Assembly (NCBI GenBank): GCA_029259055.1
Contig: JAPDJP010000015.1
Coordinates: 1-64,000, forward strand
DNA from: Thermoplasmatota archaeon
Lineage (GTDB): Archaea; Thermoplasmatota; E2; UBA202; JdFR-43
Length of the DNA: 64,000 bases
Direction: 5' to 3'
Both the position numbers and the translations under genes were made by a program. The notes under the pieces were generated by a model. The model had not been told where the DNA came from and searched no databases. It saw only the letters and a program-made list of their open reading frames with translations. This document shows, in pieces, positions 19,366 through 29,822 of this stretch. Each line of letters starts with the position of its first letter. The stretch's first letter is position 1.

Positions 19366-20190
19366 ATGCCAGCTCAGTGGAAATTAAAAGAAGTGGAGGA
19401 ATTAAAAAAACTCATTGCTTCTTATCCTGTAATAGGGATAGTTGGAATAAGAGGAATACCAGCTGCTCAAATGCAAGAAATGAGAGCAAAATTGAGAGGA
19501 AAAGCGGTGCTAAGAGTTTCTAAGAATTCATTAATAGAAAGAGCTTTAGAAAATGGCACTTCAAAATTAAAAGAATACATTGAGGGAGAAGTAGGAATAA
19601 TAGCAACAAAAACAAATCCTTTTAAGCTTTATAAAGAATTAGAGAAACTTCGCACAAAAGCCCCAGCTAAAGGAGGAGAAATTGCACCAGAAGATATAGT
19701 TGTTAAGAAAGGAGCAACTCCTTTTAAACCTGGTCCAATTGTTGGAGAGTTGCAAAAAGCTGGTATACCAGCTGCTATCAGAGAGGGAAAAGTAGTTATT
19801 GAAAAAGATGTTACGATAGTTAAAAAAGGAGAGAAAATACCACCTGATGTTGCAAAAATATTAAGCAGACTTGATATAAAACCAATTGAAATTGGATTAA
19901 AAGTTCATGCACTTTTTGAAGATGGCATTGTTTATACTCCTGATGTTCTTGCTGTTAATGTTGAAAAAATAAAGGAAGATATAAAGAATGCTTTCAGCAG
20001 AGCATTTACGCTTGCTGTAGAAATTGCATATCCAACTAAAGAAACAATAGAAATGATTTTGCAGAAAGCACATAGAAATGCTTATATGTTAGCAGTAGAA
20101 TGTAATATATACACAAAAGAAACAATAGAAGAATTTATAAGGAAAGCCTATTTACAGGCTAAAGCATTGGAGGAAAAATTGGGAAAGTAA
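19366..20190 (+). CDS. rpl10: 50S ribosomal protein L10 (P0)
   Basis: WKLKEVEELKKLIASYPVIGIVGIRGIPAAQMQEMRAKLRG; archaeal P0 architecture. Confidence 0.95.
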   Translation: MPAQWKLKEVEELKKLIASYPVIGIVGIRGIPAAQMQEMRAKLRGKAVLRVSKNSLIERALENGTSKLKEYIEGEVGIIATKTNPFKLYKELEKLRTKAPAKGGEIAPEDIVVKKGATPFKPGPIVGELQKAGIPAAIREGKVVIEKDVTIVKKGEKIPPDVAKILSRLDIKPIEIGLKVHALFEDGIVYTPDVLAVNVEKIKEDIKNAFSRAFTLAVEIAYPTKETIEMILQKAHRNAYMLAVECNIYTKETIEEFIRKAYLQAKALEEKLGK

Positions 20191-20208
20191 TAATAGGAGG
20201 GTGAAAAA

Positions 20209-20529
20209 ATGGAATATGTGTATGGAGCCATGTTATTGCATGCAGCAGGCAAGGAAATTAACGAAGAAAATTTAAAGAAAGTATTGGAAGCTGCAGGAAT
20301 AGAAGTAGATGAAGCAAAAATAAAAGCATTAACAAGCTCCTTGGAAGAAATAAACATTGATGAAGTGATTTCAAAAGCAACCGCAATGCCTGTAGCGGTA
20401 GCGCCAGCAGCGGAAGCAAAGGCAGAAGAAAAGAAGGAAGAAAAGAAAGAAGAGAAGAAAGAGAAAGAAGAAAAAGAAGAAGTGAGCGAGGAAGAAATAG
20501 CAGCGGGACTCGGAGCCCTATTCGGCTAA
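20209..20529 (+). CDS. rpl12: 50S ribosomal protein L12/P1
   Basis: [41 protein letters not shown], acidic hinge, [12 protein letters not shown] terminus. Confidence 0.95.
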   Translation: MEYVYGAMLLHAAGKEINEENLKKVLEAAGIEVDEAKIKALTSSLEEINIDEVISKATAMPVAVAPAAEAKAEEKKEEKKEEKKEKEEKEEVSEEEIAAGLGALFG

Positions 20530-20532
20530 GCC

Positions 20533-21021
20533 TCATCCCTTTATCTTTTTATACAAAATTTCTCTTATTTTTTCTCTATTTTTATCTTCAAAACCAAAAT
20601 ATTCATAAAAATAATTTGTTAGTTCTATCAGTTTTGTTCTACCTTCTCTTTTCACTTTCAAAAATCCTTTTTTTCTTAATTCCTTAATGTGATTATATAC
20701 TTGGCTACCAATCATTTGTTTTAAATCAGATTGTTTTATTGGCTGATGGTAAGCTATTATAGCAAGTGTTCTTAATAAAGATTTAGAAATTTCCATTGGT
20801 GCGAATTTTTTAACATATTCAACGTATTCATTTCTTATTTGCATAACATATTTTCCATTTACTTCGACAATTTCAATTGCCGAATTTTCATAATCCTTCA
20901 TTAATTCCTTAATAGCTTTTTCAATATCTTCATCCTTAACTTTTAAATCTTTTTTAATTTCTTCCTTGCTCACGGGCTTGCCAGCTGTGAATAATATTGC
21001 TTCAATAATTTTCTTAATCAT
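20533..21021 (-). CDS. scpB: Segregation/condensation protein B
   Basis: EAILFTAGKPVSKEEIKKDL, LLRTLAIIAYHQPIKQSDLKQMIGS winged-helix motif. Confidence 0.92.
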   Translation of the reverse strand: MIKKIIEAILFTAGKPVSKEEIKKDLKVKDEDIEKAIKELMKDYENSAIEIVEVNGKYVMQIRNEYVEYVKKFAPMEISKSLLRTLAIIAYHQPIKQSDLKQMIGSQVYNHIKELRKKGFLKVKREGRTKLIELTNYFYEYFGFEDKNREKIREILYKKIKG

Positions 21022-21787
21022 GGTTCAACTTAACATATATTTCTCCAAAAGGAAAATTATCCTGCCATATAGCAATTTTACCTTCTTTTGCAAGGAAAAG
21101 CAATGGAAGTAATATAGATAGCATTTCATCCTTACCATTATATAGTTTTTTAAGAGGAATTGCCTCACCATTTAATTTACTCAGTTTTTCCATTACTCTC
21201 TTTATATCATTTTCAATATCTTCCTTATGGGTATGTTCAACAATATTTCCTGTCCAACTTGCTTTAACTTTCTTTTTCTTTTTGAGTTTTTCCTTAGCTT
21301 CTTCAAAAGCATTAATTAATTCAACCAAAGTTATTTTTCTGGAGGGCATCCTTCTTATTTTCTTTTCAAATGGTAATTCATTGCCCATAACTTTTATTGT
21401 ATAATCAAAAGCTTCATCCTCTCCATACCATTCTGGAATTTCTATCTCTTCCATTTCTTCTTTTCTTTCCATATTTCTTAATATTTCCTCGCTTTGTAAT
21501 CTTAAAATTTTCCATGCCATAAATAATATTTTACCAGCAACAAATAAGTTAATATCTTCCTTTATTTTTTCAAAATAAAGTTTTGAAAATTTAATTAAAT
21601 CTATCTGACAAGGATCTATTTCCCTTTCTATAACCAATTCAAAAATTGCTGCAATAGCTCTATCAAATGGATTTTTTATGTAAACTTTATTTTGTATTAT
21701 ATCGATATATTTTTGTATATTTTCCTCTCTATAAAGCAAATCTTTGCTTTTTATTATATAGCTTATTATTTCTTCCTTCATTTTCAT
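21014..21787 (-). CDS. scpA: Segregation/condensation protein A
   Basis: Located between smc and scpB; NPFDRAIAAIFELVIEREIDPCQIDLIKFSKLYFEKI and LLPLLFLAKEGKIAIWQDNFPFGEIYV typical of kleisin ScpA. Confidence 0.9.
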   Translation of the reverse strand: MKMKEEIISYIIKSKDLLYREENIQKYIDIIQNKVYIKNPFDRAIAAIFELVIEREIDPCQIDLIKFSKLYFEKIKEDINLFVAGKILFMAWKILRLQSEEILRNMERKEEMEEIEIPEWYGEDEAFDYTIKVMGNELPFEKKIRRMPSRKITLVELINAFEEAKEKLKKKKKVKASWTGNIVEHTHKEDIENDIKRVMEKLSKLNGEAIPLKKLYNGKDEMLSILLPLLFLAKEGKIAIWQDNFPFGEIYVKLNHD

Positions 21788-21820
21788 TTTTTACCTTTTT
21801 ACCTTTTTACCTTTTTACCT
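21787..21820 (-). repeat. Four-copy 8-bp tandem repeat (GGTAAAAA) immediately upstream of scpA start
   Basis: Plus strand TTTTTTACCTTTTTACCTTTTTACCTTTTTACCT; fills most of the smc-scpA gap. Confidence 0.9.
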
Positions 21821-21823
21821 CTT

Positions 21824-24800
21824 TCATCTTATTTTATCAACAATTTTTTCAACCTCTTGTAAATTAACATTTCCAATTAATGTTGATATACCTTTATTAA
21901 TAGTCACCCCATAAATATGATGAGCATGTTTTAAGGTAATTCTTCTTAATGAAACCACAATAAACTGAGCTTCTTTCGCCTTTTCAGAAATTACTTTTGC
22001 AACTTTTTCCGCATTCTTTTCATCCAAGAACATGTCTATTTCATCTAATACGTAAAATGGAGAAGGCTCATATGCTTGTAATGCAAAAATAAAGGCTAAT
22101 GATGCTAAACTTTTTTCTCCACCAGATAAAGCATTTAAATGCAAAGCCCTTTTTCCACTAGGTCTTACCTTAATCATTAAACCCCCTTCAAAAGGATTTT
22201 CTGGATTTTCCAAAATAAGCTCGCCCTCTCCATCCGCAAGCTCCTTATATATTTTTTTGAAATTCTCGTTTATACTTTCAAATACCCTATAAAATGTTTC
22301 TATTTTCTTCTTCTTTATTTCTTCTTCAAGCTTAATTAAATTTTTCCTTTGTTCCTTTAGCTTATTATATTCCTCTTCAAACTTCCTCTTTCTTTCATCT
22401 TGTTTTTCATATTCTTCTAAAGCTCTCATATTTACTGGTTCTATCCTCTTAATTTCTTCCTCAATTTCTTTAATTTCCCTCTTTATATCTTCTATAGGCA
22501 ATAATTCTTCTTCCTTAAATTCATGCTTTATATCCATGAGTTCAGCCAAAGAACTTTCTAATGTTGGTAACCTTGCTTTTGCTCTAGATATTAAATGAAT
22601 AGCTGTTTCAATTTTTGTTGCAATAGCATCGATTTCTTTTTCAAGTTGTGTTATTTCCTTAAACAATTCATCCCTTTCTGTTGATAAATCCTTGGTTTTT
22701 GCCAATAATTTCTTTTCTATTTCTTCATACGTTTTTAGCTGGGATAAATTCTCTTTATAATTTTCATCCTCCTTTCTAATCTCCTCCTTTATTTCCTCGA
22801 TTTTCCTTCTATTGTTCTCAATTTTCCCCTTAATTTCTTCTTCTCTTGCCACCACAATTTCATATTCTTTTTGTATTGCTTTTCTTTCCCCTTCTTTTTC
22901 TATTTCCTCTTTTCTTAATTCCTCTATTTCTTTCTTTAATTCTTCTATTTCTCTAACTATTTCTTTTTTAACAATTCTATATAGTTCTTCTTCCTTTATT
23001 TTCCTTTGTTTACTCAATTCTTCAAGCTTCTTATTTCCCATATTTATTTTCCCTTCAATTTCTTCTAAAGATTTTTCAATTTCTTCAATTTCACCCTGTT
23101 TTTTTGTTATTTCCTTATTTACTGCTTTCAATTTCTTTTCAATTTCTCTTTTTCTTATTTCGAGCTTTTCTATTTTTTCCAAATCAATAAAAGGTAGATT
23201 CTGCAATTCTTCTTCTATCTTCCCGAGAGCATCTTTCATTTCAATTAATCTTCTTGAAAGAATTTCCTGTTCATTACTCAATTTTCTTATCATTTCGTTT
23301 ATTTCTAATATTCTATTTGCATCTCTTACTCCAAAAATTGTTTTCTCGGGCAAGCTACCTCCAGTTATTGCACCAGATGCTTCAATTAACTCTCCTTCCA
23401 AAGTAACTAATCTAACACCCCCCATTAAATTTCTAGCTTTTGTTAAATTTTCAACAACTAATGTATCACCAAAGGCATACCAAAATGCAGCCCTATATCT
23501 TTTATCAAATTTAATTAAGTCTATGGCAAAGCCGATTGCGTCTCTGGCGACAAGTAAAGCTTTTCCCCTCGGCTTACCCATAACAAGCTTATTTAAAGGT
23601 AAAAAAGTTGCCCTCCCATATCCATTCTTTTTCAAATATTCAATGCACTTAGCAGCAATCTCATCATCATCAACAACAATCGCCTCAAGCCTTTTACCGC
23701 CCGCCACCTCTAACGCCTTCTGATATTTTTCATCTACCTCTCCTAATTCTGCAAGCGTTCCATGTATTCCCTTTATTATTCCTTCATCTCTAAGCCTTAA
23801 AATTTCGCGCGTTGCTGGAGAGAATAGAACAGCTTCTTCCTTAGCTCTAAGCTGGGACAACTCTCTTTGCAAAGAAATAATTTCTTTTTCTATTTCCCTT
23901 AATCTCTCAGAAATTTCTGCTTCTTCCTTCTTTTTTTCAAAAAGTTCTTTTTCAAGCTTTTCCTTCCTTTCCTTCCTTTTTTTCTCTTCCCTTGCTAATT
24001 CGTTTATTTCCCATTTGATTTCTTTTATTTCAAATTCATAGGATTTTTTATTTTCCAAAATTTCATTTATTTGGAGCAATAAATTCTCTTTTTGTTGCAT
24101 TATTCGATCTTTTTCCAAGCCAAATTTATGAATTTCTTCCAAAATTTCTTCCTGTTCTTTCTTAATTTTAGCAATTTCCCTACTCAATTCAATAGATTTT
24201 TCATCAGATTTTTCTGCCTCCTCCTTCCTTTTTATTAATTCCTTTTCTTTTGCTATCCTTATTTTCTTTAAATTTTCAAGATCTTTATCGATATTCTTGA
24301 GTTTCTTTGCATATTGTCTTTTTTCTTTTGAAATTTTATTTAATAAACTCTCCAATTCTGTTATTTCTCCTTGCTTTTCTGCAATTTCTTTCTTATAATA
24401 ATTTATTTTTTCTTTTGATTTAACAATCTCTTCTTTATAAAAATCAATTTTTTCTTTTAATTCAAAAATTTCTTCTCCTCCCAGCTCAGTTAATTTATCT
24501 TCAATCTCTTGAAACTTTATTTGTTTTTGTTTGTACAATTCTCTTAGCTCATTTATTCTTCTTTCCTGTTGTTCTTTTTCTCTTTCATAACTCTCTATTT
24601 GCTTTTGAACCTCAGCTATTTCCTTCTCTATTTCTAATTTCTTTTTAAAAGAGAGCATATCTTTTTTTCTTTCCAATTCCTCCAACAACTTCCTATATTT
24701 GATTGCTTCGTCCCTCTCTTTTTTTAGCTGTCTCAACTGCCTCTTTATTTCATCAAGAATTATTTTTATATAGTCCATATTTCTTTCCACTTCTTCTCTT

Positions 24801-25348
24801 TCCCTTTTAGCCTTTTCTATATCCTTATCAAAGTCTGCTATACCAGCAATTTCATCTATTATCTTTCTTCTTTGCACATCCCCCATCTCAACAATGGCTG
24901 TTACATCACCCTGTTGAACAATACAATTTGGAGAAATGTTAGCGGAGGATAGCAATTCAACAAATTCATTTAAAGAAGCCGATTTCCCGTTTATATAAAA
25001 ATAGCTATAATAGTTATCTGGGTTATTCGGCAGAGGCGCCATCCTTATTTTTCTCGTAAGTATTATTTCATCGCTATTTATTGGTATTTCTCTTGAAGAA
25101 TTATCAAAAATTAAGGAAACCTTGCAATAATTTGCTTCCTTAGCTCCTTTATAGATTAAATCTGTTAATTTTCCAGCCCTCATCATTTTTGGACTTCTTA
25201 CTCCAAGAATAAAGAGAATAGCATCGATAATATTTGATTTGCCGGAGCCATTTGGCCCCGTAATGACGGTAAAGCCAGGAAGAAAGGGTATCCTTATCCT
25301 GTTTCCAAATGATTTAAAGTTTTCAAGTACAATTTCTTTTAAATACAT
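21824..25348 (-). CDS. smc: Chromosome segregation protein SMC
   Basis: ITGPNGSGKSNIIDAILFILG (Walker A), SMC hinge (GTLAELGEVDEKYQKALEVAGGKRLEAIVVDDDEIAAKCIEYLKKNGYGRATFLPL), LSGGEKSLASLAFIFALQ, FYVLDEIDMFLDEKN. Confidence 0.97.
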   Translation of the reverse strand: MYLKEIVLENFKSFGNRIRIPFLPGFTVITGPNGSGKSNIIDAILFILGVRSPKMMRAGKLTDLIYKGAKEANYCKVSLIFDNSSREIPINSDEIILTRKIRMAPLPNNPDNYYSYFYINGKSASLNEFVELLSSANISPNCIVQQGDVTAIVEMGDVQRRKIIDEIAGIADFDKDIEKAKREREEVERNMDYIKIILDEIKRQLRQLKKERDEAIKYRKLLEELERKKDMLSFKKKLEIEKEIAEVQKQIESYEREKEQQERRINELRELYKQKQIKFQEIEDKLTELGGEEIFELKEKIDFYKEEIVKSKEKINYYKKEIAEKQGEITELESLLNKISKEKRQYAKKLKNIDKDLENLKKIRIAKEKELIKRKEEAEKSDEKSIELSREIAKIKKEQEEILEEIHKFGLEKDRIMQQKENLLLQINEILENKKSYEFEIKEIKWEINELAREEKKRKERKEKLEKELFEKKKEEAEISERLREIEKEIISLQRELSQLRAKEEAVLFSPATREILRLRDEGIIKGIHGTLAELGEVDEKYQKALEVAGGKRLEAIVVDDDEIAAKCIEYLKKNGYGRATFLPLNKLVMGKPRGKALLVARDAIGFAIDLIKFDKRYRAAFWYAFGDTLVVENLTKARNLMGGVRLVTLEGELIEASGAITGGSLPEKTIFGVRDANRILEINEMIRKLSNEQEILSRRLIEMKDALGKIEEELQNLPFIDLEKIEKLEIRKREIEKKLKAVNKEITKKQGEIEEIEKSLEEIEGKINMGNKKLEELSKQRKIKEEELYRIVKKEIVREIEELKKEIEELRKEEIEKEGERKAIQKEYEIVVAREEEIKGKIENNRRKIEEIKEEIRKEDENYKENLSQLKTYEEIEKKLLAKTKDLSTERDELFKEITQLEKEIDAIATKIETAIHLISRAKARLPTLESSLAELMDIKHEFKEEELLPIEDIKREIKEIEEEIKRIEPVNMRALEEYEKQDERKRKFEEEYNKLKEQRKNLIKLEEEIKKKKIETFYRVFESINENFKKIYKELADGEGELILENPENPFEGGLMIKVRPSGKRALHLNALSGGEKSLASLAFIFALQAYEPSPFYVLDEIDMFLDEKNAEKVAKVISEKAKEAQFIVVSLRRITLKHAHHIYGVTINKGISTLIGNVNLQEVEKIVDKIR

Positions 25349-25405
25349 CCCATCCCTTAAATTTAATGATGTTTAGTATATAAGATTAATGATTTTATTT
25401 TTGAT

Positions 25406-26983
25406 TTATTTTTGATTCTTACGTTGCCCTATCGCCAAAATACCTGAAATTATTAATAAAATAGATGAAAGTAATAAAAACAGGCTTCCCAGCCCAATTC
25501 CCCATTTTAAATGAACTTCCCCCAATTTTTCCAAATATAAAATCTTTTCCCCCATCAATGGATTTGTAGAAATAGCATTTATTATTTCCTCCGCCTCTCC
25601 TTTTATTGATAATTCCTTTATCTGATAAGTAAAGAATTTAATAAAAGAAATTGCAATAATTATTAAAATAACAGGAAGCAAAAATTTAATACCTCTCCAA
25701 ATATATTTTATTCCCGCTTTTTTACCTTTTATTCCTATCGTTCCTAATATGAAAAATAGAATAGCAGAGCCAATTATTACAGAAAATGGAATAGGTAATG
25801 CACCAATTTGAATCATTCCACTATTTTTTTCAAAAAGATTAACCTGCAATCCATTTAAGCCATCAATAGAAACAATTTTAACAAATCCAGGAGTTTGGTA
25901 ATCTCCTGTTGGTATATTTACAAAAACATTATACCAAGGATAAAAAAGAGATAATATAGCAAATATTATTCCAGAAATAGCAAGTATGTTTCCTTTATTT
26001 TCCTTTATGTTAAAGACAAAGGGTATAAACTTAAATCCTCTTTTCCTCGATTTCCCATAGATAGAAAATAAAATTATTGCCAATCCTATCGCAACCGCTA
26101 TTATATAAATTTTTGTAAAATGATACAAAAACCATTCAAAATATAAAATATTCTTATTTAAAGCGGGTAAATCAAAACCCCATTCTCCATTCCACATTCT
26201 TCCTTCTTCCCTGTAAAGAGGGCCAAAAGGACCTCTTTTTCCTCTTATGTCATCCTCTGCTCCTCCAAACTCACCCCATCTTCCTCCATAATATAACCAG
26301 CTTTCATTTTTTAAGACAACAAGTTTATACTCATTTGGATATAGAATCTTTCCGTTTTTACCAACTATATCATTTGCCAATCCTATTTTTCCTTGGTAAT
26401 ACCTAAAATAATTTGCATGACTTCCCCTTGCAACATATACTTTTATATGTTCCCCTTCTTTTTCTACAAGTTTCCAACTTGCTCTTTGCCCGCTTATATG
26501 CTGGCTATACATTACTTCTATTGGTTCCTTATTTTCGTTCAAAACAATTTGCACCATTTCCCAGTCTCCTTCATGAGTATTTAAATAACCTTTATTAAAT
26601 GCATAAAAGAACCAATATTGCACAAAATAAAGATTGTTTTTGCTGAATACATGACAATATACAGTATAATTAAGCTTGCTATTTTTATAATCCTCTATTA
26701 TTCTATCATCATATATTGTTCCCTTTACATTGTCCAAATAATAGTCTGCATCTTTATATTCACCTATTTCTTCTGGAGAAGGACTTGCTTTTATAAATAT
26801 GCTTTCATTGTCAATACTCCTATTAAGATTTGAATTTAATAAATGATATTCGATCGAAACTGGGTAAAGCTCCTCCCCTTTTTCAAAATATAAGATAGGA
26901 GCAAATCTCTCCGCTATTTCCTCAGATTTTGAAAAATTAGCGACAAAAATTAAAAGCAGAGCTAACAATATCGCCTTTTTCAT
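25406..26983 (-). CDS. Secreted Vps62-like domain protein with C-terminal transmembrane region
   Basis: Signal peptide; RFAPILYFEKGEELYPV, GDWEMVQIVL, HISGQRASWKLVEKEGEHIKVYVARGSHANYF; several TM helices after ~residue 300. Confidence 0.75.
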   Translation of the reverse strand: MKKAILLALLLIFVANFSKSEEIAERFAPILYFEKGEELYPVSIEYHLLNSNLNRSIDNESIFIKASPSPEEIGEYKDADYYLDNVKGTIYDDRIIEDYKNSKLNYTVYCHVFSKNNLYFVQYWFFYAFNKGYLNTHEGDWEMVQIVLNENKEPIEVMYSQHISGQRASWKLVEKEGEHIKVYVARGSHANYFRYYQGKIGLANDIVGKNGKILYPNEYKLVVLKNESWLYYGGRWGEFGGAEDDIRGKRGPFGPLYREEGRMWNGEWGFDLPALNKNILYFEWFLYHFTKIYIIAVAIGLAIILFSIYGKSRKRGFKFIPFVFNIKENKGNILAISGIIFAILSLFYPWYNVFVNIPTGDYQTPGFVKIVSIDGLNGLQVNLFEKNSGMIQIGALPIPFSVIIGSAILFFILGTIGIKGKKAGIKYIWRGIKFLLPVILIIIAISFIKFFTYQIKELSIKGEAEEIINAISTNPLMGEKILYLEKLGEVHLKWGIGLGSLFLLLSSILLIISGILAIGQRKNQK

Positions 26984-27076
26984 TACCCTTATTAAAAAAG
27001 GTGTATAAAAAGATTGGTGAGGAATATAAAGTAAAGATAAAAAGATAAATATTTTATATGCTCATAAATTAAAGAT

Positions 27077-27868
27077 GTGCTCAAAAACGAGAGTATATTG
27101 AAAGAATTAAGTCCTCATCCTATATCATTCATAAAATTTCATTTTTTATGGCTAATTCCATTTTTATGGGGATTATTTCTATTATGGTTTTATGATAAGT
27201 TGTCAATATTTGGAGCTGTTTTATGGGTAGCTGGTTTAGCAATTATTGGTATAGTAGCATCTATTTTGTTAATAAGATGGAGCATTTTCATAGTTTATAT
27301 CGCTGTGATTGGTATTGGTTTATTTTTTATATGGGAGTATAACATGGATTACAGAATTTTCATCCCCCTTTATACAATGCTTATTTTTATATTTGGAGCT
27401 CCAGTAATAGAAATTTTTAGGAGAAGTCATAAGTATATAATAACCAATTTTAGAATAATATTAAGGGGAGGAATATTAAGAAGAAAAGAAAGAAGTTTAA
27501 GATATGAAAAAATTACTGATATAAGTGGGGAACAAGGTATATTTGGAAAGATTTTTTCATTTGGAAACATTATACCGATAACTCAATCTGGTTTTGGATT
27601 GGGAAGCGACGAAGCTTTTGCTGGTGGTGGCATGCAACATAAAAGATTTTTTGGATTTTTTGGAGGAGGAAAAGAAGTTTCAACGCCAAGAGCAAGAAGC
27701 TATTACCAATTATATGGAGTATATCCATATAAGGAAATAAAAAAACTAATTGAAGAACTAATTCAAGAAAGTTTATCATATGAAAGAGAGCAAGTAGAAT
27801 TACAGAGAAAAATTGTTGATTTGCTGGAAAAGAAAAATAAAGAGGATAATCATGAAGAAAACCTATAA
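27077..27868 (+). CDS. Membrane protein with bacterial-PH-like (DUF304) domain
   Basis: Four TM segments then RRSHKYIITNFRIILRGGILRRKERSLRYEKITDISGEQGIFGKIFSFGNI. GTG start. Confidence 0.75.
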   Translation: MLKNESILKELSPHPISFIKFHFLWLIPFLWGLFLLWFYDKLSIFGAVLWVAGLAIIGIVASILLIRWSIFIVYIAVIGIGLFFIWEYNMDYRIFIPLYTMLIFIFGAPVIEIFRRSHKYIITNFRIILRGGILRRKERSLRYEKITDISGEQGIFGKIFSFGNIIPITQSGFGLGSDEAFAGGGMQHKRFFGFFGGGKEVSTPRARSYYQLYGVYPYKEIKKLIEELIQESLSYEREQVELQRKIVDLLEKKNKEDNHEENL

Positions 27869-27883
27869 CAATGTTTTTATACT

Positions 27884-29815
27884 ATGCTCATTGTTATAAC
27901 GAAAATGGAAAGCATAGATGAATGGATTGAAAAACAAGAATTCAAAACAACCGCAGATATAGAAATTCCAAAGTTGCTCATAGACCAAGTAATAGGACAA
28001 GATCATGCTGTGGAAGTAGTTAGACAAGCTGCAAAACAAAAAAGACATGTAATGCTAATTGGTGAGCCAGGAACAGGAAAATCAATGCTGGCGAGGGCAA
28101 TGACAGAATTTTTGCCAAAAGAAGAACTGGAAGATATTCTTGTTTATCCAAACCCAGATGACCCTAATACACCTCGCATTAGAGTTGTTCCTGCTGGCAA
28201 GGGAAAAGAAATTGTTGAAAGGATGAAAATTGAGGCAAGAAAAAGAGAACAGCAACAGAGTCAAATTGTTACAACAATTGTTTTTTTCATAATAATGATT
28301 TCATTAATTGGCTCAATTTTTACTGGAGACTTAATGCTTGCTTTATTTGGATTAATAGCAGGAGCAATGATTTACTTGATTGCTGGGAGAGGAAGCATAA
28401 TCCAAAGGAAAGAAGAGGCGAATATTCCAAAATTGCTCGTAGCCCATGATAAAAATGACCCTCCACCCTTTATTGATGCCACTGCCGCCCATTCCGGTGC
28501 TTTGCTTGGCGATGTGCGCCACGACCCATTTCAAGCTGGTGGATTGGAAACTCCTCCTCATTTAAGAGTGGAGGCTGGTGCCATTCATAGAGCACATAAA
28601 GGAGTGTTATATATTGACGAAATAAATACTCTGAGCCTGCCATCTCAACAGCATTTGTTAACTGCTATACAGGAAAAGAAGTTTTCTATAACAGGGCAAT
28701 CCGAAAGAAGCGCGGGAGCCATGGTTAAAACGGAGCCAGTACCCTGCGATTTTATTTTGGTGTGTGCTGGAAATTTAGATGCTGTTGCTGGAATGCATCC
28801 CGCATTAAGGAGTAGAATAAGAGGGTATGGTTATGAAGTATATATGAATAGCGTGATGGATGATACGGAAGAAAATAGGAAAAAACTGGTAAGATTTGTT
28901 GCTCAGGAAGTTGTAAAAGATGGAAGAATACCACATTTTGATAAAAAAGCTGTTGCAGAAATAATAAGAGAAGCTCAGAGAAGGGCAGGACAAAAAGGGA
29001 AACTGTCTTTAAGACTCCGTGAATTAGGAGGGCTAATAAGAGTAGCTGGAGACATTGCAAAAAATGAAGGGAAAGATGTTGTCACCGCGGAGCATGTTAT
29101 AAAAGCGAAGAAAATTGCAAGAAGTTTGGAACAACAAGTAGCTGATCGATATATTGAAAGAAAGAAAGTTTACAAGTATTTTGAAACAGAAGGTGTTAAA
29201 ATTGGCACTGTAAATGGTTTAGCTGTAATGTCTGCAGACCCTTCCTTATCAGAATATTCTGGTTTGATCTTGCCAATAGTGGCAGAAGTAACACCTGCGG
29301 GTTCAAGAGCGGAAGGTAAGGTAATAGCAACAGGAAAACTTGGAATTATAGCAAGAGAAGCTGTTCAAAACGTCTCAGCAATAATAAAAAAATATATGGG
29401 AGAAGACATATCAAGGAAAGATATACATATTCAGTTTATAGGAACATATGAAGGCGTCGAAGGTGACTCAGCATCAATTTCTGTAGCCACCGCGGTAATT
29501 TCCGCTATGGAAAAGATTCCGGTTAGGCAGGATGTTGCAATGACTGGCTCACTAAGTATTCATGGCACTGTTTTGCCAGTAGGAGGCATAACCGCAAAAA
29601 TCGAAGCAGCAGCAAAGGCAGGAATAAAAAAGGTTTTGATACCTAAAGCCAATATACAGGATGTTCTTATTGACGAGGATTTAAAAAATAGCATTGAAAT
29701 AGTTCCCGTATCAACATTAAAAGAAGTTTTAGAACATGCTTTAGTGGGCGATGGAAAAGAAAAATTAATAAAGAAATTAGAAGGTGATTATACAGAAAAT
29801 AATCCTACAGATTAG
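27884..29815 (+). CDS. lonB: Archaeal membrane Lon protease (LonB)
   Basis: IGEPGTGKSMLARAMTEFL, two TM helices, LYIDEINTL, catalytic GDSASISVATAVISAMEK with later Lys. ATG at 27905 is an alternative start. Confidence 0.95.
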   Translation: MLIVITKMESIDEWIEKQEFKTTADIEIPKLLIDQVIGQDHAVEVVRQAAKQKRHVMLIGEPGTGKSMLARAMTEFLPKEELEDILVYPNPDDPNTPRIRVVPAGKGKEIVERMKIEARKREQQQSQIVTTIVFFIIMISLIGSIFTGDLMLALFGLIAGAMIYLIAGRGSIIQRKEEANIPKLLVAHDKNDPPPFIDATAAHSGALLGDVRHDPFQAGGLETPPHLRVEAGAIHRAHKGVLYIDEINTLSLPSQQHLLTAIQEKKFSITGQSERSAGAMVKTEPVPCDFILVCAGNLDAVAGMHPALRSRIRGYGYEVYMNSVMDDTEENRKKLVRFVAQEVVKDGRIPHFDKKAVAEIIREAQRRAGQKGKLSLRLRELGGLIRVAGDIAKNEGKDVVTAEHVIKAKKIARSLEQQVADRYIERKKVYKYFETEGVKIGTVNGLAVMSADPSLSEYSGLILPIVAEVTPAGSRAEGKVIATGKLGIIAREAVQNVSAIIKKYMGEDISRKDIHIQFIGTYEGVEGDSASISVATAVISAMEKIPVRQDVAMTGSLSIHGTVLPVGGITAKIEAAAKAGIKKVLIPKANIQDVLIDEDLKNSIEIVPVSTLKEVLEHALVGDGKEKLIKKLEGDYTENNPTD

Positions 29816-29822
29816 TAACAAA

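Noticed and set aside
20258-20536. 92-aa Leu/Ser-rich minus ORF
   Set aside because: Antisense complement of the acidic hinge of ribosomal protein L12.
22812-23723. 303-aa plus-strand ORF
   Set aside because: Antisense shadow of the SMC coiled coil; Ser/Phe/Ile-rich translation is the complement of Glu/Lys-rich heptads.
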